A stretch of 64,000 bases of DNA from CAVWCQ01 sp963753545 (lineage in GTDB: Bacteria > Chloroflexota > Anaerolineae > Aggregatilineales > Aggregatilineaceae). The stretch is from positions 1,860,001 through 1,924,000 of the forward strand of contig CAVWCQ010000008.1 of NCBI GenBank assembly GCA_963753545.1, given 5' to 3'. The notes under the pieces are model-generated. The model worked only from the letters and a program-made list of their open reading frames with translations, made no database searches and was not told the origin of the DNA. Below are positions 1 to 9,820 of the stretch, one piece after another. The position numbers and the translations under genes were made by a program. The number at the start of each line of letters is the position of its first letter. Position 1 is the first letter of the stretch.

Positions 1-2003
1 TTGAAGCCAACCCGGGAGCTGCGCTCAGCCCGATTGCCGACGCGCGCAATAACGCGCTCGCGTATGGTGGCGACGCCGATAATCCCGCCAACTATGATTA
101 TTTCTCCTCGATTGACCTTTATCGCTTGCAGGAACTGCTCAACGGCATCACGACCGAGCCCGCATTGCAGCAGGCGGCGCAGGGTGTGATGGATGCTATT
201 CAGGCCATTGTGCTGCACGAGGCCCACAACGACACGCTGGATGGATCGCATGGCGTGGCGATCTACTTCCCGCGCACGCCGAAAGCCTACAACAAATACG
301 GGCTGAATGAACGGTATCCGGTTGAAGCGCCTGCTGCTATGGCTTCCTGGATTCAGTTCCTGGACGTCTATCACAACACGGCGACGGACACTGTCACCGA
401 TGCGCCGAATTTGAGCATTACCAGCACCTATCCAGACGTGGTGAGTATCTACCAGCCTGCCATCGTGACGCTGGACGTGTCCGGGCGCGATATCCTGGAA
501 GTGAACTACGCGGTTACGTATATCACCAGCGAAACCGAGCGTATGGTGCTCGACTACGACTACCTGATCTCGCGCACAACCACTGCCAATGGAGCCGATA
601 TCGTCAACTGGTCGGACGGCGTGACGACGCGCACCTTTGAGTGGGACGCGGAAGTGCCTGTCTTGACCGACGGTACGGTTTCGACTTACGCTGTGCTGCT
701 GCCCAACAGCGACAGCCCGGATACAGCCCTGGTCAACGGGGAATATACCTCGGTCGATGGCGGTGATCCGGTTCAGGCGCAGATGACCTTCGACCTGAAC
801 ACGAAGCAGGCCACGGCGCTGTGGGGCCTCAACCAGACAGCCAGCGGCACCGTGCAGCCGTTCCAGATTCAGATCAAGACGGGTGACCAGTTCCGCCCGC
901 TGTTGTTGACCCTGGATCAGAATAATGAACTGTCCAGCACCAGCTTCGGTGATACCCTGACGCTGAATACCGATCAGCCCATCACCTTCCAGAAGGTTCC
1001 CGCGCCGAGCGGACAGTACTCGATCAGCTTCGTGGCGTTGAATGTGGCGGGCAATTCGACCCTGGCTGAGTCGTTTATCAATGTCAACAACGATAACCTC
1101 GATCCAGCCCTGCGCGGTTATACAGACCTGACCTACGGCGTGAATTTCCGCTACCCGGCTAACTGGATCCGCCCGCGCTTTACACCGGACGGCAAGCGTC
1201 TGTTCACAGCGGACCTCGCTACGAATACGCTGATGACGCTGTTCCCGTATACCGATGTGACCTCCGCTGAAGAGACGGCGACCGCGGTCAAGAACAGTTG
1301 GAGCGCTCTGCAAGACCTCCAGATTCAGAACGAACGCCCGGTGGATATCAACGGCCTCTCCGCCTACGTAATCGACTATACGTATACATATGAGGGGCAG
1401 GCGCGCACGGGCGCGGTGATCGCCATCTACGTGCCGGATCAGAATGTGGGTTACGGCTTCGACCTCGACGCGCCATCCGATAACCCGGCTCCTGCCCAGG
1501 AAGCGCTCGCCGCGCTGGTCGCCAGCATCAACTTCTTCCCGCCGACCGTAGATGCGGCTCAGACCCAGAGCGACTGGCAGACCGTATCGCTGCCGAACGC
1601 CAACGCCTCGTTCCCCGTTCCTTCCGATTGGGTTGCGGCACAAAGCGGCGACTGGGTTCTCTACGGCCCGGCAGACGACACGTCGGTGTTCGTCGGCGCG
1701 ATCTCGGCACCGTCCACCGGACAGTCCATGCAGGAACTCGCCCAGTTCTGGGCTGATCAACTTCAGGCGGGCGTGACGAACCTGCAAATCTCCGCCTCGC
1801 AGGAATACTATGTCGGCAACCAGAACTGGTATCTCGTGGTCTTTACCTATGACGATACTCAGAAGATGGCTGGGGCATTCTTCGCCACGACGGTTGGTGC
1901 CCAAGATTACATCTTCTGGATGGAAGCGCCCGATGCCCAGTTCGACCAGCTTTACGCGGATGTCTTCTCGGTGAGCATCGGCGGCTTCGTCTTCGGCGGG
2001 TAA
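1..2003 (+). CDS. Clostripain (C11)-like secreted protease, 3' part, with PsbP-like C-terminal modules
   Basis: The frame is open from the first bases of the window, so the true start lies upstream; the first in-frame TTG at 126 is internal. Roughly the first 115 visible residues resemble the end of a clostripain-type C11 peptidase domain, including 'DGSHGVAIYFPRT' followed by a tryptophan-rich helix. The catalytic His-Cys pair would be upstream and cannot be checked. Then come beta-rich segments and two PsbP/DUF1795-like modules beginning 'GVNFRYPANW' and 'SFPVPSDW', a fold also seen in the gene at 45351. The protein is probably exported. It ends at TAA and is followed by a strong terminator hairpin. 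The C11 assignment is moderate; the secreted modular character is clearer. Confidence 0.62.
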   Translation, partial: EANPGAALSPIADARNNALAYGGDADNPANYDYFSSIDLYRLQELLNGITTEPALQQAAQGVMDAIQAIVLHEAHNDTLDGSHGVAIYFPRTPKAYNKYGLNERYPVEAPAAMASWIQFLDVYHNTATDTVTDAPNLSITSTYPDVVSIYQPAIVTLDVSGRDILEVNYAVTYITSETERMVLDYDYLISRTTTANGADIVNWSDGVTTRTFEWDAEVPVLTDGTVSTYAVLLPNSDSPDTALVNGEYTSVDGGDPVQAQMTFDLNTKQATALWGLNQTASGTVQPFQIQIKTGDQFRPLLLTLDQNNELSSTSFGDTLTLNTDQPITFQKVPAPSGQYSISFVALNVAGNSTLAESFINVNNDNLDPALRGYTDLTYGVNFRYPANWIRPRFTPDGKRLFTADLATNTLMTLFPYTDVTSAEETATAVKNSWSALQDLQIQNERPVDINGLSAYVIDYTYTYEGQARTGAVIAIYVPDQNVGYGFDLDAPSDNPAPAQEALAALVASINFFPPTVDAAQTQSDWQTVSLPNANASFPVPSDWVAAQSGDWVLYGPADDTSVFVGAISAPSTGQSMQELAQFWADQLQAGVTNLQISASQEYYVGNQNWYLVVFTYDDTQKMAGAFFATTVGAQDYIFWMEAPDAQFDQLYADVFSVSIGGFVFGG

Positions 2004-2028
2004 ACAAAACCCGTCCACATAACCGTAG

Positions 2029-2058
2029 GGGTAGGGCCTCGCGTCAGCCACCCTACCC
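2029..2058. repeat. Type B intergenic hairpin repeat
   Basis: Inverted repeat GGGTAGGG...CCCTACCC around the loop 'cctcgcgtcagcca'. The same unit with the same loop start recurs at about 25030-25056, so it is a dispersed repeat and not only a local hairpin. It lies just after the protease stop codon. Confidence 0.75.
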
Positions 2059-2081
2059 ATTTTTACAGAACGTATCGCATG

Positions 2082-2118
2082 CGCTCCCGGTAGTATTTGC
2101 TGCCGGGGGCGTTTTTTG
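2082..2118 (+). terminator. Rho-independent terminator after the C11-like protease
   Basis: A stem of about 12 bp (CGCTCCCGGTAG paired with CTGCCGGGGGCG, with G-U wobbles) around the loop 'tatttg' is followed directly by TTTTTTG. It ends the transcript of the preceding plus-strand gene. Confidence 0.8.
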
Positions 2119-2230
2119 TTTTCCCCGACTATTTCATTTTTTGAAGTCACAGTGTAAGGTTAATGGGTTCTTATAAAACTTTGCTTTTCTCTGCGTTCTC
2201 CGCAGATCATCGAAATTCGTGCAAAGATAT

Positions 2231-2290
2231 CCCCTCTCCAGCGCAGACTGGAGAGGGGTTGGGGTGAGGTGTGCGCCCGCGACCCACAAC
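2231..2290. repeat. Type A composite repeat
   Basis: CCCCTCTCCAG-cgcaga-CTGGAGAGGGG hairpin followed by 'ggggtgaggtgtgcgcccgc' and 'gacccacaacg'. The same order of blocks is found at 21071, 23812 and, inverted, at 53400. The rest of the 2004-2444 gap holds an AT-rich stretch before the next gene, with no further gene seen. Confidence 0.75.
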
Positions 2291-2444
2291 GCTCATCGCA
2301 TCCCCAAATGCTTGCATTACTTTCGTTGTCCTACTTCTGCGGTAAAATAGTTTGTCCTTTCTTGTTTTTCACTTATGTTACACTTGCCGCATCTCCCGAA
2401 TTGTGTGAGAATTTTGCTATTAACTTCCCGCACAGGTGTAACGG

Positions 2445-3314
2445 ATGACACGTATCGTTGTAATGGCCGATATTCACGGCAACCTGCCCGCGTTGCAGGC
2501 GATCATGGCTGACCTCCGAAGGATAGCGCCGGACAGGGTGATCGTAGCTGGCGACGTGATCAACCGCGGGCCTCAGAGCAAAGAATGTTTGCAGGCCGTT
2601 CGTGCTGCTGGTTGGGCTGTGCTTTTCGGCAATCATGAAGAATATGTCCTCAAGGCCGGGGCAGGGGAGCTTCCACAGGAATGGTACTCCGACTGGTGGC
2701 TGCCGACGCGCACCGTTGCCGCCGAAATGAGTGCCGAGGAAAGCGCCTACCTCCGCGCGCTGCCCTGGTTCGAAGTGATCGCTGTGCCTGGGCTGCCCGC
2801 GATCCGGGTCGTACATGGCAGTCCGCGCTTTTTAAATGAGGGGCTTGGCTTCTGGATGTCCGACTCGGAACTAATCGAAGCGTGGGGCGACGCGCCGGAA
2901 CCCATCGTCATTGGCGCGCACACGCACCGATCCTTCGAGCGCCGCGTGGATGGCCGCTGGGCGTTAAACTGTGGGGCGGTTGGCGCACCCTTTAACGGAA
3001 ATCCAGCCGCGCAGTATCTCGTCCTGACCGCGCAGGATGGGGAGTGGGAGGCGGATTTTCGCGCCGTTCCCTATGATCGCTCGCCTGTATACGAGGCCTG
3101 GGAACGCTCCGGTCTGTTAGAGCGCAGTATGGTCGCCCATGTTTTTAAATACGAGGTCGAAACCGCGACCTTCCATCTGTTGTCCTACGAGCGTTTCTGC
3201 CAGATATACCATCTGGAAAAGAACGAACTCGCCAGTTTCGAACGTTACCGGGCCGAGACCAGTCAGGTAGAGCCGGGCCGATCCCTGAAAAATGTGCCTT
3301 TTCACCCCCACTAA
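2445..3314 (+). CDS. Calcineurin-like metallophosphoesterase (YfcE/MJ0936-like)
   Basis: A 289-residue protein with the full set of binuclear metallophosphoesterase motifs: DIHGN (residues 9-13), GDVINRGP (36-43), GNHEE (62-66) and GAHTHR near residue 160. It has no signal peptide, so it should act in the cytoplasm on phosphodiester or phosphomonoester substrates; the substrate is not predictable. The first 200 residues match the length of single-domain phosphodiesterases. A further 80 or so residues form a C-terminal extension of unknown role. The methyltransferase gene starts 6 bp after the stop, so the two are probably cotranscribed. Confidence 0.85.
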   Translation: MTRIVVMADIHGNLPALQAIMADLRRIAPDRVIVAGDVINRGPQSKECLQAVRAAGWAVLFGNHEEYVLKAGAGELPQEWYSDWWLPTRTVAAEMSAEESAYLRALPWFEVIAVPGLPAIRVVHGSPRFLNEGLGFWMSDSELIEAWGDAPEPIVIGAHTHRSFERRVDGRWALNCGAVGAPFNGNPAAQYLVLTAQDGEWEADFRAVPYDRSPVYEAWERSGLLERSMVAHVFKYEVETATFHLLSYERFCQIYHLEKNELASFERYRAETSQVEPGRSLKNVPFHPH

Positions 3315-3320
3315 CCAACT

Positions 3321-3988
3321 ATGAGCCGTCTCAAAGTCAACCGTTTTCGAGCGTCAAAACCTGCGCCCAGTGTCCTGGATCGCTATCTGCTTACCTACGA
3401 CCTCAAGGAACTCTATTTCCACCCGGAAGCACTGCCGCCGATCACGCCTGAACGGTTGTTTGGGTGCAGTGGCCCGCTGGTCTTTGACCTGGGCTGCGGG
3501 CGGGGCGACTTTCTGATTCGGCAGGCGGCGGAGCATCCCGGCATTTATTATGTCGGGTTCGACCTGCACTGGAAGGCGCTGTGGGACGCCATCAACAAGG
3601 CGAACCGTGCTGGGCTGTCCAATATTCGTTTTATCCGCACCGACTATCGCCAGGGCATGGGCTGGTTCCGGCTGGTGTGGTGTGTCAGGCCTATCTGCTG
3701 TTTCCGCCGCCGATTGTCGAATTGGTCCGCCACAAGGAAGACCCGCTGCCCGAATCGACCATTCGTGATCTCCACCGCGTGCTGATCGATGGCGCGTCGT
3801 TTCATCTCGTGACGGATTCGCCCACGTTTTTCCGTGTGAAAATTGACCTGATCGAGAGCACAGGGCTATTCGAACAGGTTGCCGTTTCGCGTGACTTTGA
3901 AGGCGGCCTGACATGGTACCAGCAGTTTTGGGAAAAGCTGGACTACGAGTCACACCGCGTCGAATTTCGGAAAATACAGCGCGCCTAA
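3321..3988 (+). CDS. trmB: TrmB-like SAM-dependent methyltransferase, split by one frameshift
   Basis: The first frame (3321 to about 3670) gives 'VFDLGCGRGDFLI', the SAM-binding motif I, then 'YYVGFDLHWKAL' and 'GLSNIRFIRTDYRQG', which follow the layout of tRNA (guanine-N7) methyltransferase TrmB. The second half continues in another frame with 'GVVCQAYLLFPPP', 'LVRHKEDPL', 'FHLVTDSPTFF' and a normal end at 3988. Adding one G in 'ttccggctgg' (near 3669) joins the halves into a protein of about 222 residues, the usual TrmB size. The 'FPDPWPK' signature is altered to 'FPPPIVELVRHK', so it may be a divergent TrmB relative. The lesion fits the single-base indel pattern of the whole window. Confidence 0.62.
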
Positions 3989-4326
3989 TCGTACCCAACG
4001 CTGAAGTAAAATTCCGCGCTCAAATCGTCCCGCTCGTTGTAACTATCGCATTCGTAGGGAATACCCACGATATCGACCAGCGCTCCAGCGGTGTCAAACT
4101 GGTACTGGAACTCAAAGGGCGCATCGTAGGTATAAAACGGCTCCGAAGGCGATTTGTCTATCCAGGCGACCCACTGCACCGCGCAGACGTTCGTTACATC
4201 GTACCCGTAAAAATAGCCCGTGGCATTGTAACTGAGCACGATGCGGCCTGATGGGTCTCTGTTGTCACTGTAGGGCTCCATTTTATAGTCCGCCGCAAAA
4301 GAGGTGGCGGGTTGAAATGGATTCAA
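3985..4326 (-). CDS. Secreted-domain duplicate, tail of the SH3/FecR-like protein
   Basis: This 113-residue frame is a copy of the last domain of the gene just upstream: compare 'GVCAVDWYVSVDQQPLEP' with 'NVCAVQWVAWIDKSPSEP', and 'APPFEFTYTFDYG' with 'APFEFQYQFDTAG'. It has no signal peptide of its own and would start with TTG overlapping the upstream TGA by 4 nt. Either it is translated by termination-reinitiation, or, more likely, it was the second copy of the domain in one longer protein and a 1-nt indel at about 4326 split it off. The domain itself (two Cys, beta-rich) is not one I recognise. Confidence 0.6.
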   Translation of the reverse strand: MNPFQPATSFAADYKMEPYSDNRDPSGRIVLSYNATGYFYGYDVTNVCAVQWVAWIDKSPSEPFYTYDAPFEFQYQFDTAGALVDIVGIPYECDSYNERDDLSAEFYFSVGYD

Positions 4327-5918
4327 GGACTCACAGGCTCGGCGGCAAAATAGAAGTATTCCGCCTCACCGTCCAGCGAGAGATAGCTGTTGCACGAGTA
4401 GGGAAGGGCCGTAATATCGACTGAACTGCCGTAGTCAAACGTATACGTGAACTCGAAAGGGGGGGCATAGAGGGTCACGGGTTCCAGCGGCTGCTGGTCC
4501 ACCGAAACGTACCAATCTACGGCGCAAACACCCGTCCAATCCGCGGCAGAAAAGTCGATTGTGGTATAGGGGATCAACAGCGCGCGCCCGTCTGCGTTAT
4601 ACCCAACGATGGCGGGGTCCGTCCTGTAGGAGGCCGCGAACGAGGGCTGCGCGATGGGCTGGTTGGACGTCGTGCTCCCCTGTGCGAATGAGCCACAGGC
4701 GGGTGACAGAGTGACATAGTCGCCGCACACCCAGGCCGACGGCTGCCCGCCGTAGCCGATGTGATACCACACGCTCGACGGGCAGATGCGCGAGTATGCG
4801 GCCTGCGCCTGTCCGGCAACCGTCACGATTTCGCCCGGTTTTAGTTCCCCAAGTTGATTCCCATTTGGGGCGTCGCGCACCATAACCGTTGTCCTGCCCG
4901 CGTTCACCGTAGCCGTACAGGCCGCCACAACCGGAACAGGTGTCGTGAAGGGTATGGACGTCGCCGTTGGCACTGGCGTCGCTGTTGCTGTTGGCGTTGC
5001 CGTAGATATCGATACGACCTGCGGCACGTTGCAGGGGAAGGTCAGCCCCAGTGCCGCCGAAATCTGGCAGATCGTAGGCAGACCTAATGAGCTGCTACTG
5101 GCAGCGGTCGGACTACCCGCGAAACCCAGCGGGTTGCGTCCGCTGCTGTCCATAGTGATCAGCACCTGCTGCATGGAACCCAGCGTGACCGTATTCCCGT
5201 TGACGGTGATATCACCCTGCCCATCCAGCACCGTGACCATCATTTGGCTGCCGCTGGCTTGCAAAATCGCCGTCGAACCCAGGGTAATTTCCACCCCGTT
5301 TGCGACAAACGCCACGTGAATTCCATCCGGTGTATCAACAAGGATTCCGCCTTCGGGCAGCACACTACAATCGCGTGCGGTTCCCGCGCGGGTCGAAAAA
5401 TAGAACGCGGGGAAATTAGACAGGGTGGCGAGGCTGTCCGATCCGCTGACGGGGTGGCTGTCGTCCGGCTGCAAGTCGGTTTTGCCATACAGCACCATCG
5501 TGACAACCTCTCCGGCGACAGTTCCTTCCAGCAGGGCGCGCAGCCTCAGAACCCCGATACCCCATTCATAGGTCTGGGGGTTATAGGGTTCCGTCTCCAG
5601 CGAGGCCAATGTATCCAGCGACGTCAGTTCGCCCCGCTCGTCAAAAATCCGGCTGTCCGTCGATGGGTTGCGGAAGCTTGCTTTCAGCAGCGAATTACCA
5701 TAACAGGCCGTATTAGAGCCGTCGGGGAAGGAGCGGCACGACGCCGCGAGATTGTCGGTCACAAACGGCAGCACCTGATTGCACGGGATCGGCCTTGTGT
5801 TGGCGACCTGCACGGGACTGCGGCGGTCATTCATAAAGCGGTACAGTAGGAAAAAAACCACGCCGCAAACGGCAATGATGACGACAGCGGCCACCAGTAA
5901 CACGCATCCCCTCAGCAT
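4323..5918 (-). CDS. Membrane-anchored FecR-like / SH3-domain protein
   Basis: A 531-residue protein with an N-terminal membrane anchor (residues about 5-27), an extracytoplasmic beta-rich region with 'GGILVDTPDGIHVAF' and 'GDITVNGNTVTLGSMQQV', which resembles FecR-type repeats, a Pro/Thr/Ala-rich low-complexity linker (about 300-335), a bacterial SH3 domain ('TVMVRDAPNGNQLGEL' to 'WVCGDYVTL'), and a C-terminal beta domain that is duplicated in the next gene. It probably senses or binds at the outside of the membrane. It starts 13 bp after the broken TIR-transmembrane gene and is likely in its operon. No enzyme motif is visible. Confidence 0.65.
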   Translation of the reverse strand: MLRGCVLLVAAVVIIAVCGVVFFLLYRFMNDRRSPVQVANTRPIPCNQVLPFVTDNLAASCRSFPDGSNTACYGNSLLKASFRNPSTDSRIFDERGELTSLDTLASLETEPYNPQTYEWGIGVLRLRALLEGTVAGEVVTMVLYGKTDLQPDDSHPVSGSDSLATLSNFPAFYFSTRAGTARDCSVLPEGGILVDTPDGIHVAFVANGVEITLGSTAILQASGSQMMVTVLDGQGDITVNGNTVTLGSMQQVLITMDSSGRNPLGFAGSPTAASSSSLGLPTICQISAALGLTFPCNVPQVVSISTATPTATATPVPTATSIPFTTPVPVVAACTATVNAGRTTVMVRDAPNGNQLGELKPGEIVTVAGQAQAAYSRICPSSVWYHIGYGGQPSAWVCGDYVTLSPACGSFAQGSTTSNQPIAQPSFAASYRTDPAIVGYNADGRALLIPYTTIDFSAADWTGVCAVDWYVSVDQQPLEPVTLYAPPFEFTYTFDYGSSVDITALPYSCNSYLSLDGEAEYFYFAAEPVSP

Positions 5919-5931
5919 TGGGTATTCCCCC

Positions 5932-7304
5932 TTACTCTTTGGTTAGAACATACTTCGCCCCGGCTGATTGAACGGTGCGGAACCACTGCGCGATCTCGGG
6001 CAAATAGGTTCCTACCGTGAAGGAAATCGCCATCCACAGGCATAGAGGCACCGAAATGTCGCCCCAATCGGACAGGAAGACAATCGGGGCGTGTCGCCGA
6101 GTCGATCAGCCAGGGGAAAAACAGCGCCAGAAACACGGCACCTATCCCCGCGATCAGCCGCCAGCCGATCTGAACTTTGAGCAAACTCGGCAGCGCAAAT
6201 CCGCTCACTATGACTAGCGTCGTAAACGGCAGCCATTTGAGGAGCGGCTCGCTGTAATAGATATAAACGAGCATCAGCAGGCCCATATCACACGCTAACC
6301 AGCCAAGAGCGGCGGCAGCGGCAGCCTGCCACCATCGATGCCGTAGCTGGGGGAGAAAATCCACGACAAAAAGCATGGCAGCGCCGAAAAATGTGCCGAG
6401 CACGACACTTAACAAGGCGGCGAGGAGTCGTTGTGAGGTTCGCTCCTGCTGCGGATCGAGATAAAGCGCCGCGATCAGCAGGCTGATACCGATCCCAAAA
6501 CCCATCGCGGCGAACACAAACCGGAACACATATCCTTTGATCCGGTCATACAACCGTTTATTAAAAGCCGCTTCAGCCGCCAGTCTGATTTTATCGTCTC
6601 GCTCGCGCCGATCTGCTTCTTCCCGGTCGCAGTTCTTCCGCCCCACTTGCCGCGATATAAGCTTTTTGGAGATCGGTTGGTTTGGGTTCTTTGTCCTGGT
6701 TGAACTCCAGCCAGTTTTGCGCCTTGCGGAGTTCGTCTCCATGCAGCAGTAGATCGGGATCGTCGTTGTTTTCCTGCCATTCCCGCGCGCGCACCAACAG
6801 ACGCGTGTGCTGTTTGGTGTGCGCGAGATCGGTATCGATAGCCACCAGCAGCTTTTGCAGCGCGGCGTCAAAGTCGTCTTCCTCCTGAAAATAGACCCAG
6901 TTCAGCTTTTTCAGTGTCTGCCAGTTGTCGCGGGCGAGGATCAGGAGATCGCGCCCCGCCAGCATTTCCTCGTGATCGCGCCGGGCCGACTGCTCGGCAA
7001 TGGCGGCGAATGCGGCTGATTCATCGGGTTTGATGTGCAGAACAGGCACAATACGTTTGCCGCAGCTTACCGCGTGGGCGACCTCAAGGGTGCACACCGA
7101 CGAGGCCAGCGAGTTAGGAGAGAGGATAAACACGAAGGTATCGGCGGCCTCGATGCCCGCTTAAATCTCGGCCCACCAATCGGCGGTGAGCGGAATCCCT
7201 TCCCAATCGACCCAGGTATCCCGTTTCTGCTCGGCAAGCGCCTCAAACAGACGCTTCACGAAAGGGGAATTCTGGCGCGAGTACGAGATAAAAATATCGG
7301 TCAT
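5932..7304 (-). pseudogene. TIR-domain transmembrane protein, disrupted
   Basis: Reading from ATG at 7304, the protein begins 'MTDIFISYSRQNSPFVKRL', a typical bacterial TIR start, and runs to a TAA inside 'WWAEI-stop-AGIEAADTF' near 7162. The frame then continues with 'FVFILSPNSLASSVCTLE', which keeps the Ser-x2-Cys-x2-Glu region holding the catalytic Glu of TIR NADases. A conserved helical part follows ('HTRLLVRAREW'). A frameshift near 6620-6660 leads to a segment with about five or six membrane helices, and a second one near 6060-6090 to the end 'AKYVLTKE'. Restored, it would be about 455 residues. TIR plus membrane region suggests a signalling or anti-phage NADase. One nonsense and two frameshifts may be real decay or sequence errors. 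Confidence 0.7.
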
Positions 7305-7403
7305 CGGTCCACCTGGCAGGTATCATCAAAGATTTAATCATCATAGGACAAAAGATTTATATAATCAACATTAAGTAATTTATTCACAAATAGAAGCGTG
7401 AAT

Positions 7404-7433
7404 CAAAAAAGGCCCGTTGTTTACGTGGCCTCT
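7404..7433 (-). terminator. Terminator after the methyltransferase gene
   Basis: On the minus strand AGGCCACGT-aaaca-ACGGGCCT forms a hairpin with one bulge, followed by TTTTTTG. It lies 25 bp past the stop codon of the methyltransferase gene. Confidence 0.7.
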
Positions 7434-7457
7434 TTCGCGTTCAGCCGGGGTGAGGAG

Positions 7458-8273
7458 CTACCGCCGGGCGATGAACAGGCCGGGGTCTTTACTGATGCGG
7501 ATTGCGCCAGCGTAGTCCATTTCGCGCTGGAAGAACTCGCGCAGGGCAGTGATATGCTGGTTCGTATCCGGGCGGCTGCTGCTCATCGAGAGCGTATAGG
7601 CGACCAGCGGCTCGACCTCCGTCACCATCAGCGTATCTTCATAGCGTTTGACGCGCACTTCCTCAAAAAACGGCGCAAGCTGCTCGTATCCATTGTCCAG
7701 CCGGAACGTCATCTGCATGTTCACCGATGCGAAAGTTTGGCCTTGTTCCAGCCAGAAACGGGCCGATAGTTCATCCAGTTCGCGCAGGTGACTCGCGCCG
7801 TTCGTCGCGGCAAACAGATGTCCGCCTACCTTCAGTACCCGGCGAATTTCCCCCAGCGCTTTAGGGATATCCGGCACGTGGTAAAGCATGTGATTGGCGA
7901 TCACCGCATCAAACGTCCCGTCACCAGTGGGAATCGACTGCGCGTCAAACCGTTCAAAGGTGAAGGCATGCGCCGCACCTTCCAGGTTATGTTGTGCCTC
8001 TTCGAGCATGCCCGGCGAAAAGTCAGACAGGGTAATCTGCCATCCGGCGGGAATACGCGAACGGTTCTCGTTCCACAGCCCGCCCGGCCCGCAGCCGAGT
8101 TCCAGCACGCGCGCATCGGGCGGCAGGTCCATCAGTTCATCGAACACCCAGCGCATCCAGCCGTAGCGGTTCGTGCTGAAGCGAATATGCAGGTTGGCGC
8201 GGGCGTTCAGATTGGACGCGTTTTTATACTGCTCGTTGAGGAGATAGTTCGGGTCGTTCATCCGGGCAGACAT
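7458..8273 (-). CDS. Class I SAM-dependent methyltransferase (Methyltransf_11 type)
   Basis: A 271-residue protein with motif I 'VLELGCGPGGLW', motif II region 'ITLSDFSPGMLEEA', and post-motif 'FDAVIANHMLYHVPDIPKAL' followed by 'EIRRVLKVGGHLFA', the standard order of small-molecule methyltransferases of the UbiE/Methyltransf_11 group. There is no signal peptide. The acceptor substrate is unknown. It has its own terminator, and 62 bp separate it from the upstream envelope gene, so cotranscription with the glycan block is possible but not shown. Confidence 0.82.
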   Translation of the reverse strand: MSARMNDPNYLLNEQYKNASNLNARANLHIRFSTNRYGWMRWVFDELMDLPPDARVLELGCGPGGLWNENRSRIPAGWQITLSDFSPGMLEEAQHNLEGAAHAFTFERFDAQSIPTGDGTFDAVIANHMLYHVPDIPKALGEIRRVLKVGGHLFAATNGASHLRELDELSARFWLEQGQTFASVNMQMTFRLDNGYEQLAPFFEEVRVKRYEDTLMVTEVEPLVAYTLSMSSSRPDTNQHITALREFFQREMDYAGAIRISKDPGLFIARR

Positions 8274-8335
8274 GGCTGGCTCCCATAATCAGGTACACTT
8301 CATTTTCGGTTCATTAAACCCCAGATCGTGCCTCG

Positions 8336-9798
8336 TTATGCTTGACGGTTCTCCGCCTGATCGCTGACATCCCACGTTGTTGCTAGCCGCACCGCCGCCA
8401 GCAGCAGGCCCATAATGATCCAGACGTTTGTCATGGTCGCCTGGAATAGATCGATTTTAAAGTAGAAATGGTCGAAGACGCCGCCAGCCAGCACGCCGAC
8501 CAGGGCAGCACTCAGCCCCAGCCAGATATCGGTCAGGGCGGGGCTGGCCTGGATTCGCCTTAAAGAAGAGGCGCTGTAGGCGAACGGGCTGAGCATCAGC
8601 AGCAGGTAGGCGGCCAGCCCCACGAGACCCATGCTCGAAGCGACGGTCAGGTAGGTGTTGGCTACGCCGAGATAGAGATCGATTTCCGGCGTGCCGGAGA
8701 ATCCCACACCGATCACCGGATGGCGGCCAATCAGGGTGAACGCGTCTTTATACTCGCCAAAACGCATCTGCGTTTCCACGTCCTGGTTGCTAAAGCCTTT
8801 TTCCAGTTTGCTGATATACCGCTGCGTGAGGGGCAGATAGAGCGATAGAATCACCGCCACGATCATGATCAGCATCAGCTTGCGATAGCGTACCGCGGCG
8901 ATGAAGACGAACGCCGCGCCCAGCGACAGCATCGACCCGCGTGAGTCGCTCAGGAACAGGGCCACGATGATCAGCCCCAGCGCTCCGACGATCCAACTGC
9001 GCCGCATCACAGGCTGTTGGGCAAACACCTGTGGCGCTGTGATCGCCCCGATCATCAGCAAAAAGCCGCCAAACGCGTTGGGATCAACCCAGGTGCCGAT
9101 AGCGCGTTCGTTCAGCACGCTGCCGTAAGTCTCCCGGTAGCGCAGCACGCCGCCTATGGGATACCCAATGCGGCCCAATTTGTTGAGCACCGATTCGGCG
9201 GTAGGGTCTGGCATCCACCACAGCATGATTCCGACCAGCGCCGAGATCGCCCCAAAAAGGATCAGCGCGCGGACGGCGCGCCGCAGGCTGTTTTCGTCGC
9301 GCATCACATCGACCAGGATCGGGATCAGGGCGAGACCCATCACCGTTTCGACGATGTTGCGCAGCACGCGCGGCGTCAGCGGAGCATGGCGCAGCCCCAT
9401 GATGAACGTGAACAGCAGAATGGCGACAAACAAAACGATCACGGGGGTCAGCGGTGTGCTGCGGAACAGCCTCCGGTCCCCGGTCATCCACTGGAAGGCA
9501 TAGACCACCAGGAATCCGCCCATCGCGCAGTCAAGCAGCGTCGGTGTGAGCGAGAACTGCACAGGCAGATTGCCGAATGGGATGAGAGCAATCACGCCAA
9601 TCGTCACGTACAGTGCGCCTTCCAGGTTGGTCAGCACGTAAAGGCCAACCCCCAGCCCCAACACAACCGCGCAAAGGCCATCGGCGGGCCGAGCAGCACG
9701 ACCAGCAGAGCCAGCAGCCCGGACAGGAAGCCGACGGTCGCGCCGATCAGAATGGCGGGTACGCGGCGATCCGATGATGTAATCCATGAGTTAATCAT
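8336..9798 (-). CDS. O-antigen ligase/polymerase-like membrane protein, frameshifted near the N-terminus
   Basis: A protein of about 487 residues with about ten to twelve hydrophobic segments and a large external loop containing 'GEYKDAFTLIGRHPVIGVG', typical of the Wzy_C/WaaL family that polymerises or ligates surface polysaccharide at the outer face of the membrane. The natural start is the ATG at 9798 ('MINSWITSSDRRVPAIL'). After 'VVLLGPPMAFA' near 9670 the frame must change to reach 'VVLGLGVGLYVLTNLEGAL', so one indel interrupts it. It is the last gene of the minus-strand envelope block. Confidence 0.72.
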
Positions 9799-9820
9799 GA
9801 GCCATTCTCTATCGTTTTCG

